A DNA stretch of 64,000 bases from an uncultured Atopobium sp. (GTDB lineage Bacteria; Actinomycetota; Coriobacteriia; Coriobacteriales; Atopobiaceae), in NCBI GenBank assembly GCA_947090525.1, contig CAMUON010000001.1, positions 496,001-560,000 on the forward strand, in the 5' to 3' direction. Position 1 is the stretch's first letter, and the number at the start of each line of letters is the position of its first letter. This document shows, in pieces, positions 8,640-17,233 of this stretch. The notes under the pieces are model-generated. The model had not been told where the DNA came from. It saw only the letters and a list, made by a program, of their open reading frames with translations, and searched no databases. The position numbers and the translations under genes are program-made.

Positions 8640-9392
8640 ATGTCGGTGCTTATCTCAAAGTTGCTTTCCAACCGAAAGAATCTCACAGATTTGGAAAATC
8701 AGATTGTCAACTATATCATTGCCCATCCTAGCACTCTCGAAGAATTGAGCATGAAAGAACTTGCAGGACGAGTGTTTGCTTCTACAGCTACTATTACTAG
8801 AACGTGCCAAAAGTTGGGGTACAGCGGGTTTCAAGAGTTTCGCTATCAGGTGCTTCAATATCGAAAAAACAAAACCCCACGCACCGCGCAAAAATCCAAG
8901 GCAATTATCGAATACACCGATACCATAGTGAAAGCGATTAGCACTCAGCTGTACTCCATTGATGAGACTGAAGCACAAAAAATGCTCTCTCTTCTGAGGC
9001 GCGCCCGGCGTGTTGAGTTTTTTGGACAGGGAAGAACCTATTCTTTTTGCCAAAGTTTAGCACGTGATCTTACGTTTAGCGGTATTATTGCTAATGCCAG
9101 AAACGATAGTGACGAGCTTCGCGCAGTTGCTCGTTATCTAACAACGCAAGATATTGCAATTTTTATCTCATTAAGCGGAGAAACAATTAGTTTGCTTGAA
9201 AACGCAACCTATCTGAGAAAAAACGGAGTGCCAACTATTGCTATTATTGGCAAGAACCATAGTAGCCTGGAATTGCTCGCAGATAAAACCTTTGTGTTTA
9301 ACCTCTTTAGGGGCAATTATACTGATATAAATGGCTTATTTTTTGTAGTTGCGACTCTGTTCTTTGACGCTCTCATTAATCATAAAGACTAG
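8640..9392 (+). CDS. MurR/RpiR family transcriptional regulator (HTH + SIS)
   Basis: 250 aa with an N-terminal RpiR helix-turn-helix (MKELAGRVFASTATITRTCQ, about residues 38-57) and a C-terminal SIS phosphosugar-binding domain (FFGQGRTYSFCQSLARDL; ISLSGETISLLENA). Such regulators sense phosphosugars and usually control the adjacent sugar uptake genes. AGGAGG precedes the ATG by 8 bases. It lies 211 bp upstream of the mannose-family PTS cluster on the same strand and is the natural candidate to regulate it; the ligand cannot be told. Confidence 0.9.
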   Translation: MSVLISKLLSNRKNLTDLENQIVNYIIAHPSTLEELSMKELAGRVFASTATITRTCQKLGYSGFQEFRYQVLQYRKNKTPRTAQKSKAIIEYTDTIVKAISTQLYSIDETEAQKMLSLLRRARRVEFFGQGRTYSFCQSLARDLTFSGIIANARNDSDELRAVARYLTTQDIAIFISLSGETISLLENATYLRKNGVPTIAIIGKNHSSLELLADKTFVFNLFRGNYTDINGLFFVVATLFFDALINHKD

Positions 9393-9498
9393 TCGAGAAA
9401 TCGCCGGGTTGTTATGAAATACAGGCGATGTACCTCGCTGACATCGTCGCCCGCGTCCTCTTTTTAACGATTCCTTTGATGTAAATCATTACAGAATA

Positions 9499-9539
9499 AG
9501 AAAGCGATTACAGCTTATGTATGTTTCATTAATAAGCTG
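9499..9539. promoter_or_regulatory. Candidate operator region ahead of the mannose-family PTS operon
   Basis: Two signals lie side by side. Minus-strand TGTAATCGCTTTCT (9499-9512) fits the catabolite-response consensus TGWNANCGNTNWCA except at the last base. CAGCTTAT (9511-9518) and ATAAGCTG (9532-9539) form a perfect 8-bp inverted repeat with a 13-base gap. Either could bind the RpiR protein or a CcpA-like regulator; this is inference from position and pattern only. Confidence 0.35.
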
Positions 9540-9603
9540 CATGCCTTGCTTTATTCTTATTTACACAGTGTTGTTGGCTAGTTACTCATGATTGGAGGTA
9601 AGG

Positions 9604-10542
9604 ATGGCTAAAATAATCGTTGCAACGCACGGCACGCTTGCCCTAGGATTTAGAGACAACGTGCAGACTGTGACGGGGGAAACTTCTTTAGAAACACTCA
9701 CTCTTGCACAAGGTGATAATAGTGATGATTTCGAGAGAACTTTCGTGGAGAAACTCGAGCACTTCCAAGCAGAAGGCAGCCTTGTTTTTGTCGACTTCGT
9801 AGGAGGTACGCCGTATAACCTCGCAATGAAGCATCTTCATGATGGTCTCAACTACAAGGTAATCAGTGGTCTTAACGCTATGATGCTTCTTGAGGCGATT
9901 GATAAGCAGCATGAGCTTTCGCTCGAAGAACTCTATCGTTTGGCGCTTGAAGTAGGAAAAGCGCAGATTTTAGGCTCTGACGATACAGGAGATTTTCACA
10001 CCTATCCTTCCTCTTCTCAATCTTCTCATGAAGACCTTAGATTTTCTGACGGCAAAGTGACGCTTGCCCGAGTAGATCATCGCCTCATGCATGGTCAGGT
10101 GGTTACAAAATGGCTCAAAAGAGCTGATGCTAGCACCATACTTATTGTTGATGATGAAATGAGCAAAGATAGCTACATGGTAGATATTTATCAGCAAGCT
10201 GCTCCCAATGGCGTTGAGGTGTTTGTTGTGCCAACCAAAGTTGTTGCCTACGCATACCAGCACAATACGCTACCCAAGGGAAATATACTCTTGCTGTTTA
10301 GAAATGTTGAAGCTGTCCACGCTGCTACCGCTCAGGGGCTCAAGCTTGAGAATCTCCAGCTAGGCGGCATTCCTAACGATAATGGCAACCGTCAGATGGT
10401 ATTTACTGCGGTATGTCTTTCTAAATATGATGTACAGCTCCTCAAGGATATTGCTTCACAAGGCACAGCTATTTCGCTTCAAGTTGTTCCTGAAGAAAAA
10501 GGCATAAGTTTTGCTGAAGCGCTCAAAAAACTACACGATTAG
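9604..10542 (+). CDS. PTS mannose/fructose/sorbose-family EIIAB fusion
   Basis: Cytoplasmic phosphoryl carrier fusing EIIA (about residues 1-130) and EIIB (about 150-312), like ManX. The EIIA phospho-His is His9 in VATHGTLALG; the EIIB phospho-His is His163 in VDHRLMHGQVV. A Ser/His-rich linker joins the two. The ATG at 9604 follows GGAGG (9594-9598); a TTG at 9592 would overlap that site. First gene of a compact plus-strand operon (IIAB-IIC-IID-URO-D-M20). Sequence does not fix the substrate. Confidence 0.93.
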   Translation: MAKIIVATHGTLALGFRDNVQTVTGETSLETLTLAQGDNSDDFERTFVEKLEHFQAEGSLVFVDFVGGTPYNLAMKHLHDGLNYKVISGLNAMMLLEAIDKQHELSLEELYRLALEVGKAQILGSDDTGDFHTYPSSSQSSHEDLRFSDGKVTLARVDHRLMHGQVVTKWLKRADASTILIVDDEMSKDSYMVDIYQQAAPNGVEVFVVPTKVVAYAYQHNTLPKGNILLLFRNVEAVHAATAQGLKLENLQLGGIPNDNGNRQMVFTAVCLSKYDVQLLKDIASQGTAISLQVVPEEKGISFAEALKKLHD

Positions 10543-10556
10543 AGGGAGTGAGAACT

Positions 10557-11399
10557 ATGGGAAATGCACTTGTAATGGCCACTATTACAGGTTTGTGGTA
10601 TTGGTTTGCAGCTAGTTTAGCAGGCTATACACTCTTTTCAACACTTAAATCACCTACATTCATAGGCTTTGTACTGGGCCTTATCTGGGGTGATCCTATT
10701 TTGGGGATTACTGCAGGAGGAAGTATCGAAGTCATCTACCTTGGTCTGGTAGCGCCAGGAGGCAATATTCCTTCGGACAAAGCTTTGGCTGCGCTCATTG
10801 CTGTGCCGCTAGTTTTGATGAGCAATATGTCTATAGATATGGCGGTAAGTATTGCGGTGCCCGTGGGTATTGTAGGTGTCTTTGTAAATAATATTCGTCG
10901 CTATGGTAATGCGTTTTTGGTGCACAAAGCTGATCAGTATGCAGAGGACGTAAATATCAAAGGAATTTGGAAAGCCGCTACTCTCTATTCTTTCATCTTT
11001 GGTTTTATCATTCGTTTTCCAATCGTATTTATTGCGAATTATTACGGTGCAGGAGTTATAAATAGTGCTCTTACCGTAATTCCGCAATGGCTCCTGCATG
11101 GTATGGAAGTTATGGGTGGCTTATTACCTGCTCTTGGTTTTGCTACCACAATCTATATGATCGGCAAAAAACAATATATGCCCCTTTTTATCATTGGCTT
11201 CTTTATGGTCAAGTATTTTGGTATTACCAATATTGGCGTAGCTATTTTCGGTTTGTGTGCAGCGCTCGTCATCATGTACATGGGTGGCATTGGTGAGAGT
11301 AATCAAAATGCTTCAAATGCAGACAATTCTCAGGGTAGCTCATCACACGCAACGAGAATATCAAATGAAGATGCCATCAAGGCAATGTTGAAAGGCTAG
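10557..11399 (+). CDS. PTS mannose-family EIIC membrane component
   Basis: 280-aa polytopic membrane protein of the ManY type. Hydrophobic segments run through most of the chain, and the family-typical region LGLIWGDPILGITAGGSIEV followed by IYLGLVAPGGNIPSD is present at about residues 40-75. GAGGGAG lies upstream of ATG 10557; a GTG nine bases earlier overlaps that site. It forms the transport channel together with IID. A polar Ser/Asn tail (about residues 245-275) is longer than usual. The gap to IIAB is 14 bases. Confidence 0.92.
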   Translation: MGNALVMATITGLWYWFAASLAGYTLFSTLKSPTFIGFVLGLIWGDPILGITAGGSIEVIYLGLVAPGGNIPSDKALAALIAVPLVLMSNMSIDMAVSIAVPVGIVGVFVNNIRRYGNAFLVHKADQYAEDVNIKGIWKAATLYSFIFGFIIRFPIVFIANYYGAGVINSALTVIPQWLLHGMEVMGGLLPALGFATTIYMIGKKQYMPLFIIGFFMVKYFGITNIGVAIFGLCAALVIMYMGGIGESNQNASNADNSQGSSSHATRISNEDAIKAMLKG

Positions 11400-11410
11400 G
11401 GGGGTATATC

Positions 11411-12223
11411 ATGAACGCACAAGATAAACTTACTAAATCTGACGTGACGAAAACTTATCTACGCTGGTGGTGGACCGCTGAGCTTTCTAACTCATTTGAA
11501 AGAATGCAAGCACTCGCCTTTGCGGCAAGTATGGCTCCTGCGCTCAAGAAGCTGTATGTAGATAAAGAAGATCTCAAGGCTGCTCTTAAACGTCATCTCG
11601 CATTCTTTAATACGCAAGCAATTTGGGGAGCCTTGGTTATAGGGTCATCTTTGGCGCTTGAAGAGCAGAAAGCCCACGGTGAAAAGATTCCTGATGAGGT
11701 GATTACCTCTACCAAAACGGGACTTATGGGTCCTTTGGCAGGAATTGGTGACTCTCTCGACTTTGGTACTATCCAAACGATTTTCTTTTCCCTAGCAGCT
11801 TCATTTGCCGTATCGGGCAATTTGATTGGTGCTGCATTCATCGTTACCTTCAGCGTTTTGCACTTCTGCCTGGGATATTTCTTCGTACATACGGGATACG
11901 AGCAGGGTAAGAAATCAATTGTGAGTGTACTTAACGATGGAAGAATCACAAGAATTATTCAAACAGCAAGCATGCTTGGTATGATTATGATGGGTGCTTT
12001 GTCTGCATCTATGATTAAACTCTCGACTACCTTACAGTTTGTAGCGGGAGGGTCACAGATTAATGTTCAGGCAACTCTTGACAAGATTGTTCCTGGAATC
12101 CTTCCTCTCATTGCTGTGTTGAGCGTTTTTTGGGCACTTAAATATAAGAAAACTTCTCTCGGTACACTGATGCTTATCCTCACAGCCGTTTCGTTGGTCG
12201 GTGCACTCATTGGGGTTTTGTAG
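11411..12223 (+). CDS. PTS mannose-family EIID membrane component
   Basis: 270 aa, ManZ-like. Family features visible are NSFERMQALAFAASMAPALK near the N-terminus, FFNTQAIWGALVIGSSLALE, GLMGPLAGIGDSLDFGTIQT in the middle and a hydrophobic C-terminus. EIID works with EIIC as the sugar-translocating unit in the membrane. The ATG is preceded by AGGGGGG; the gene starts 11 bases after IIC. Its TAG stop overlaps the ribosome site of the next gene, so the operon continues. Confidence 0.93.
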   Translation: MNAQDKLTKSDVTKTYLRWWWTAELSNSFERMQALAFAASMAPALKKLYVDKEDLKAALKRHLAFFNTQAIWGALVIGSSLALEEQKAHGEKIPDEVITSTKTGLMGPLAGIGDSLDFGTIQTIFFSLAASFAVSGNLIGAAFIVTFSVLHFCLGYFFVHTGYEQGKKSIVSVLNDGRITRIIQTASMLGMIMMGALSASMIKLSTTLQFVAGGSQINVQATLDKIVPGILPLIAVLSVFWALKYKKTSLGTLMLILTAVSLVGALIGVL

Positions 12224-12231
12224 GAGATAAT

Positions 12232-13290
12232 ATGCAATCAGATATGCAATCACAAATTTACACGCATAAGAATGCAACTATAGATCAGACAGGGGTTGCG
12301 TGTAATACCACGCACGAGGTCGCGAATGAGGCCACGCATCTGAATAAAAAAGAAAACGTGCAAGCGCTTCTTGCAGGCAAACCCTATGCCTATACACCAT
12401 CTGCGTTCTGGCTTCATTTTCCTAAAGAGATCAATGAAAAGGGCATAAAAAGCCAGGTGCAGGCACACGTTGATTTTGCCCGTGCGTGTGATCTCGACAT
12501 AGTAAAGATCATGAATGAGAATGAGTTTCGCCGTGCTACTCCTGTTATGAATCCTGGAGAATGGTCCTCAATTCGTGTGCTCCCTCAAACAGATCAGCAT
12601 TTTAGTGCCCAGCGAGAGATTTTAGCTCGTGTTCTTGAACATATAGGCGATAGCCACTATACCATAGCTACTGTGCACGGCTTAGTGGCTTCGCTCTCTC
12701 ACTCATCAGGGTATTCATATACTCAGTCGCCAGAGATTATGCAGGCGCACGCACAAGAAAATCCTCGCGCTTTTATGGATGCAGTAAAAGCTACTGCAGA
12801 GAATGTCTATCATATGCTTGAACTTTCTGAAGAGTCTGAAGTTGATGGTGTGTATTATGCAGCGCTTGGAGGGGAGGCAAATCGTTTCAGTGATGAATTC
12901 TTTGAAACGTACTTCAAGCCTGCTGAAGTTGAGCTCCTTTCTGCGCTTCAAAACAAAAAGTTGTTCTTGCACATGTGTAAACCAGATGTTCGTCTTGAAC
13001 GGTTTATGGACTATCCTGCGGATGTAGTGAATTGGGCAGTACACGAAAATGCACATAAGATGCCCGACGCCAGTATTCTTTTTCCGCACGCAGTAGCGCT
13101 GGGTGGATTTGATGATCGATCGGGCGAGCTTGTGGATGGCTCTCAAGATGACATGCTTAAAAAACTTGCGTCCATTACCACGAGCATGGGGGATAAACCC
13201 TTTATCCTTGGGGCAGATTGTACGCTTCCTACTGATATTACATATGAGCGTATTCGTTTTGTTGCTCAGCACGTACGCTCAGAAATTTAA
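12232..13290 (+). CDS. URO-D superfamily protein with a zinc/thiol site (MtaA/CmuA/MetE-like methyltransferase candidate)
   Basis: 352 aa. The C-terminal region fits the uroporphyrinogen decarboxylase fold, ending PFILGADCTLPTDITYERI with the superfamily-type tail. It is not a good HemE: instead it has His247-x-Cys249 (FLHMCKP) and Cys330 (GADC), the spaced HxC...C pattern that binds zinc and activates a thiol in MtaA-type and MetE-type methyltransferases. The first 40 residues are a polar leader. AGGAG sits 5 bases before ATG 12232. Gene order PTS-URO-D-M20 peptidase-cystathionine lyase suggests methyl or alkyl thiol chemistry on an imported compound. No corrinoid protein is encoded nearby, so methyl donor and acceptor remain unknown. 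Confidence 0.7.
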   Translation: MQSDMQSQIYTHKNATIDQTGVACNTTHEVANEATHLNKKENVQALLAGKPYAYTPSAFWLHFPKEINEKGIKSQVQAHVDFARACDLDIVKIMNENEFRRATPVMNPGEWSSIRVLPQTDQHFSAQREILARVLEHIGDSHYTIATVHGLVASLSHSSGYSYTQSPEIMQAHAQENPRAFMDAVKATAENVYHMLELSEESEVDGVYYAALGGEANRFSDEFFETYFKPAEVELLSALQNKKLFLHMCKPDVRLERFMDYPADVVNWAVHENAHKMPDASILFPHAVALGGFDDRSGELVDGSQDDMLKKLASITTSMGDKPFILGADCTLPTDITYERIRFVAQHVRSEI

Positions 13291-13330
13291 TAAAGATAGT
13301 CAATCATGAGTAGAGTTATGGAGTCAGTCA

Positions 13331-14626
13331 ATGACGAGCACAAGTTTTGTTGAACTAGAACAAGAACAGATGTTTCGCGACCTGTTGGAGATAGTTTCGT
13401 GGAACACGGTGCGAGTTTCTTCCGATGATGAGTTCCCCTACGGAGCTCCTATCCATGCTGCTTTGGACAAGCTGGTGGACAAAGTGCGAGCTATGGGGTT
13501 TACGCGGCTCCATAGGCAGGGCGACCATTATATGTGGGTCGAAATAGGTGATGAGACACGTCCGTTGGTAGCGGCTATTTCGCACTTAGATACCGTTTCT
13601 TTCGTTCCAAATCAGTGGGAGCATAATCCTCTTGGGGATGAAGATGTGACGCATCTCTATGGCCGCGGCGTGGTTGATGATAAATGCTCCATTGTGCAGG
13701 TGCTTTATGCGCTGAAATACATAGAGCACCTGCACCAAGATTATAGAATTCGACTCATTGTGGGATGCGATGAGGAAACAGATTGTAGATGTATGAAAAA
13801 ATACATCGAAATGGGCGAAGAAATGCCTCGTTACGGCATTATTCCCGATGCGAAATTTCCCTATATTCGTTCAGAAAAAGGTCTTATAAATGTCACCTTT
13901 CAGCTTGCAAAATCCTCGCTTGGTTCGAAGCTGGCACATATGCAAGGCGGCATTTGCGGTAATGTGATTCCCAATAGTGCCTGGATGGAACATGCAGGAA
14001 CCATCATAAAGTACCAGGGCATTTCATCACATTCAGCCGACTATTCTGTGGGAGAAAATGCCATTATTAAAATGTTCGATGATTTAGCGAGTGACACAAA
14101 TTCGCTTGTGAGCACGTGGATGCGTTATTTTCGCGCAGAAGCTGCTACTTTGATAGTGCCCATTGGTACCCGTGAGATTGCGTTTAATCCTACATTCATC
14201 GAAGATGTAGGCGAATATGTAAATCTTACGTTTGATAGCCGTATTCCTATTGAGCTCGATGCAGCCAAGACTCTTGCTCAAGTCATGCTCCTTCTGGAGA
14301 TTCCTTCTGATGCAATGGTTCGAAAACATATAGGCAATGGATATGTCTATTCCGATGATCATCCTGTCATACAGGTTGTACAGCATGCCTACCGCAGCTA
14401 TTGTCACGAACATTGCCCAGATAAGGAGGATGCTGAACCACTTGATATTGCAGGTACTACCTACGCTAAATATTTTCCTAATTGTATTAGTTTTGGACCT
14501 GGTTTTCCGCTGGAACATTCATATGGTCATCGGGAAGACGAAAGATTGTCAAAGACATCATTTACAGGCGCTACAATAATCTATATCGATGCACTTGTTG
14601 CGCTTGCACGTATGTGCGCGCAGTAG
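13331..14626 (+). CDS. M20 family metallopeptidase, dipeptidase PepV/Sapep-like
   Basis: 431 aa, the usual size of M20 dipeptidases. Metal ligands and catalytic residues visible: His in AISHLDTVSFVPNQW, Asp in YGRGVVDDKCS, the Glu pair in GCDEETDC, Asp in GIIPDAKFPYI and a late His in FPLEHSYGHRED. The inserted dimerisation/lid domain spans about residues 190-330 (YQGISSHSADYSVGENAI). These enzymes are cytosolic zinc hydrolases of dipeptides or N-acyl amino acids. It follows the URO-D protein by 40 bases. Together with the next gene it could release and then cleave a sulfur amino acid; that is inference from context. Confidence 0.9.
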   Translation: MTSTSFVELEQEQMFRDLLEIVSWNTVRVSSDDEFPYGAPIHAALDKLVDKVRAMGFTRLHRQGDHYMWVEIGDETRPLVAAISHLDTVSFVPNQWEHNPLGDEDVTHLYGRGVVDDKCSIVQVLYALKYIEHLHQDYRIRLIVGCDEETDCRCMKKYIEMGEEMPRYGIIPDAKFPYIRSEKGLINVTFQLAKSSLGSKLAHMQGGICGNVIPNSAWMEHAGTIIKYQGISSHSADYSVGENAIIKMFDDLASDTNSLVSTWMRYFRAEAATLIVPIGTREIAFNPTFIEDVGEYVNLTFDSRIPIELDAAKTLAQVMLLLEIPSDAMVRKHIGNGYVYSDDHPVIQVVQHAYRSYCHEHCPDKEDAEPLDIAGTTYAKYFPNCISFGPGFPLEHSYGHREDERLSKTSFTGATIIYIDALVALARMCAQ

Positions 14627-14786
14627 TTTTGAAGTGTGCGCGCTTATAGTCCCCATGATGTCTGTACAAATAGGCAATGCATTGCAGCAGGAACAAACTG
14701 GAATTACATGGCTTTTTCTGGTCTTGCGTGGGCATGAAACGTTTGTTCCTATTCCCTCACACGAAATACAAAGGAGTAGCGCTATT

Positions 14787-15938
14787 GTGGATATAAATAC
14801 CAAACTTTTACACAATTATCCTGTTGTTGATCCCTATACAGGTGCTGTATCGATTCCAAAATACCAATGTTCAACCTTTGCGCAACACGGTTTACAATCA
14901 GATGCACAGCTCTATACCTATACGCGATTTGGAAATCCGACCAACGACGCATTAGAAAAGGGCATATGTCTTCTTGAAGGTGCTCAGCACGCGCTGGTGT
15001 TTTCATCGGGTATGGCGGCAATTTCTACCGTATTGCTGCTGGTAAATGCTGGTGATCATATTATTTTGCCCAATGAAGTATACGGCGGCGCTTTCCAATG
15101 TGCAAAATACATCTTATCGAATCTCGGCATTGAGGCGACCTTTGTGGACATGTCGTCTCTTGAGGCGCTTGAGCAGGCAATTCGTCCCAATACTAGACTG
15201 ATCTATATTGAAACTCCTTCAAATCCACTGCTTAAGGTTACTGATATTGACAAGGTGGTAAAGCTTGCAAAGGCGCATGATATTTTGACTGCGTGCGACA
15301 ATACTTTTATGACTGCCCTGTATCAGCATCCTCTCGCGTGCGGAGTTGATGTGGTGATTGAAAGTGCTACAAAATTTATTAATGGTCACAGTGATGTAGT
15401 AGCGGGTATTGTAGCAACAAATGATAGTGATCTTCATAATAAAATGAATCTCTACCAAAAGAACCTAGGTTCGATTCTTGGTACTGAAGATGCATGGCTT
15501 GTGCTACGAGGAATGAAAACGATGGCTCTCCGTATGGAAAAGTCTGTAGCGAATGCATCTTATATAGCTGAATATATGTTGGAGTCGCGCTACATTGATA
15601 AGGTATTTTATCCTGGACTTCCCACGCATCCCATGAGCGATATTCAGCTCAAACAGGCTGCGAACGGTGGAGCTGTTTTGTCGTTTACGCTTGCACAATC
15701 GCTTGATACTGCTGTATTTCTCGATCTTCTGAAGATACCAGTTCTTGCCGTGAGTCTCGGTGGTGTTGAAAGTATATTGTCTCATCCTGCAACCATGTCT
15801 CATGCATGTCTCTCGCCTGAAGAACGTGCTGAACAGGGCATATCGGATAATTTGTTCCGCCTTTCTTGTGGTATTGAAGGCGCGGATGATCTTATCAGCG
15901 ATTTTGATCACGCACTGTATGAGGCTGCGCAGAGATAA
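14787..15938 (+). CDS. Trans-sulfuration PLP enzyme (cystathionine gamma-synthase / beta- or gamma-lyase family)
   Basis: 383 aa, complete Cys/Met metabolism PLP family. It opens INTKLLHNYPVVDPYTGAVS, then YTRFGNPTNDALEKG, SSGMAAIS, IETPSNPLLKVTDI and the Schiff-base Lys in ESATKFINGHSDVVAG. The start is GTG 14787, ten bases after AAAGGAG; a longer frame opening at 14589 overlaps the preceding gene. Family motifs do not distinguish gamma-synthase from lyase. The PTS/dipeptidase context favours a degradative C-S lyase. It is separated from the M20 gene by 160 bases, so it may have its own promoter. A terminator candidate lies 106 bases downstream. Confidence 0.88.
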   Translation: MDINTKLLHNYPVVDPYTGAVSIPKYQCSTFAQHGLQSDAQLYTYTRFGNPTNDALEKGICLLEGAQHALVFSSGMAAISTVLLLVNAGDHIILPNEVYGGAFQCAKYILSNLGIEATFVDMSSLEALEQAIRPNTRLIYIETPSNPLLKVTDIDKVVKLAKAHDILTACDNTFMTALYQHPLACGVDVVIESATKFINGHSDVVAGIVATNDSDLHNKMNLYQKNLGSILGTEDAWLVLRGMKTMALRMEKSVANASYIAEYMLESRYIDKVFYPGLPTHPMSDIQLKQAANGGAVLSFTLAQSLDTAVFLDLLKIPVLAVSLGGVESILSHPATMSHACLSPEERAEQGISDNLFRLSCGIEGADDLISDFDHALYEAAQR

Positions 15939-16044
15939 GATTTGATATGTACGTGATCAATCTGCATGATAAGGCGCACCTATACGGGATGTTCGTACTA
16001 CATGCTATGTGCTGCGCAGTGCTTGTATCGTAATTCGAAAGTTA

Positions 16045-16077
16045 GGGACGCACTTTCTTCGAGGTGCGTCCCATTTT
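16045..16077 (+). terminator. Candidate terminator after the cystathionine lyase-like gene
   Basis: GGGACGCAC (16045-16053) pairs with GTGCGTCCC (16064-16072) and is followed by ATTTTGTG, a weak U-tract. The rest of the 454-base gap 15939-16392 is AT-rich, with long T-runs around 16165-16200, and shows no gene. The promoter of the next gene probably lies in its right half. Confidence 0.65.
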
Positions 16078-16392
16078 GTGACGATGTGGCTTTATGGCGT
16101 GTTCTGTGTATATTGTTCCATATTCATGGCGTTATATCTTTACATCATTTTATTCTTATTCATCTTGAGGTATGTTTTTTACTGTTTTTTTGTAGCTTGT
16201 TTTGCAGGTCACACGCGCTGATTAAGCATTCTTTTTCTCTGGTATATCATCGTCTCAATCCACTTTCCAAGTTTTAAAAATAATTCTTGTCCCGCATATG
16301 TGATATAGATATAAATGCGTGTCATCCGCAGAGTATTTTGCGTCCAATGGATACAATACTTGCAAGCATAAGTTATCGCAAGGAGCTACGAT

Positions 16393-17106
16393 ATGTTTAG
16401 TTATGGTTTTGCTTATGGGTGGGGATTTGGGTTTGACCCCATCTACATGCTGGTTATCGTCGTATGTATGGTTATTGGCGGGTGCGCTCAAGCCTACATT
16501 AAGTCCACGTACAAAACCTGGCAAAACGTGCCTGTTTCTTTCGGCAGTACCGGCCGAGACATTGCGCAGGATATGCTTATCCAAGAAGGCTCGCCCCACA
16601 CATCAATAGGCCAGGTAGCTGGGGAATTGAGTGATTATTTCAATCCGAGCGATAATAGTTTGCACTTAAGCCCCGCAAATTTTGATGAGGCAAGCGTAGC
16701 GTCGGTTGCGGTTGCTTGTCATGAGGCGGGACATGCGGTGCAGACGGCGAAAGGCCTTGTGTTTTGCAAAATGAGAACAGCTCTTGTTCCGGTCGTTAAT
16801 TTTGCTCAAAATGCCTGGACATATGCGCTTTTTATGGGAATTTTCTTTAACATGTTTCGTCTTGTCCAGCTGGGAATTCTGATGTTTTGTGCTGTTGTGC
16901 TGTTTCAACTTGTGACGCTTCCTGTTGAGATCGATGCGTCGATGCGCGCCCTTGCATATCTTAAGAAGCGCGGCAATCTCGTGGATATCGATGGCGCAAG
17001 GCGCGTGCTTATCGCTGCGGCACTTACCTATGTAGCTGCGGCGTTGGTGTCTATTATTCAGCTTGCGTATTTGCTACTTCGCACCCGCGGAGAGTCTAGG
17101 GAGTAG
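16393..17106 (+). CDS. Neutral zinc metallopeptidase, YugP family membrane protein
   Basis: 237 aa. The zinc protease motif HEAGH is at residues 110-114 (CHEAGHAVQTAKG). An N-terminal membrane segment (about 12-33) and two or three C-terminal ones flank the catalytic part, as in YugP (Zn_peptidase_2). The family segment VEIDASMRALAYL supplies a likely third ligand region. The physiological substrate of YugP proteins is not established. GCAAGGAG precedes the ATG by 7 bases. It is followed 127 bases later by xseA; no functional link is evident. Confidence 0.88.
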   Translation: MFSYGFAYGWGFGFDPIYMLVIVVCMVIGGCAQAYIKSTYKTWQNVPVSFGSTGRDIAQDMLIQEGSPHTSIGQVAGELSDYFNPSDNSLHLSPANFDEASVASVAVACHEAGHAVQTAKGLVFCKMRTALVPVVNFAQNAWTYALFMGIFFNMFRLVQLGILMFCAVVLFQLVTLPVEIDASMRALAYLKKRGNLVDIDGARRVLIAAALTYVAAALVSIIQLAYLLLRTRGESRE

Positions 17107-17233
17107 AGTGATGAATCTTTGCTGTGAGTCGTGCGACTTTGCGTGGAGTTTGCGTAAGTGCTTGCGCGCATGCGCAACACCCGCAGCGCGGATAAAGCGC
17201 TTATGGGCAAGAATGAGGAGCTAGGGAGAAGAT

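Noticed and set aside
12232..13290. HemE (uroporphyrinogen decarboxylase)
   Set aside because: HemE-type N-terminal motifs are absent, a zinc HxC...C pattern is present, and no haem genes are nearby.
15466..15480. tRNA-like GGTTCGATTC
   Set aside because: Lies inside the PLP enzyme coding sequence, with no cloverleaf around it.
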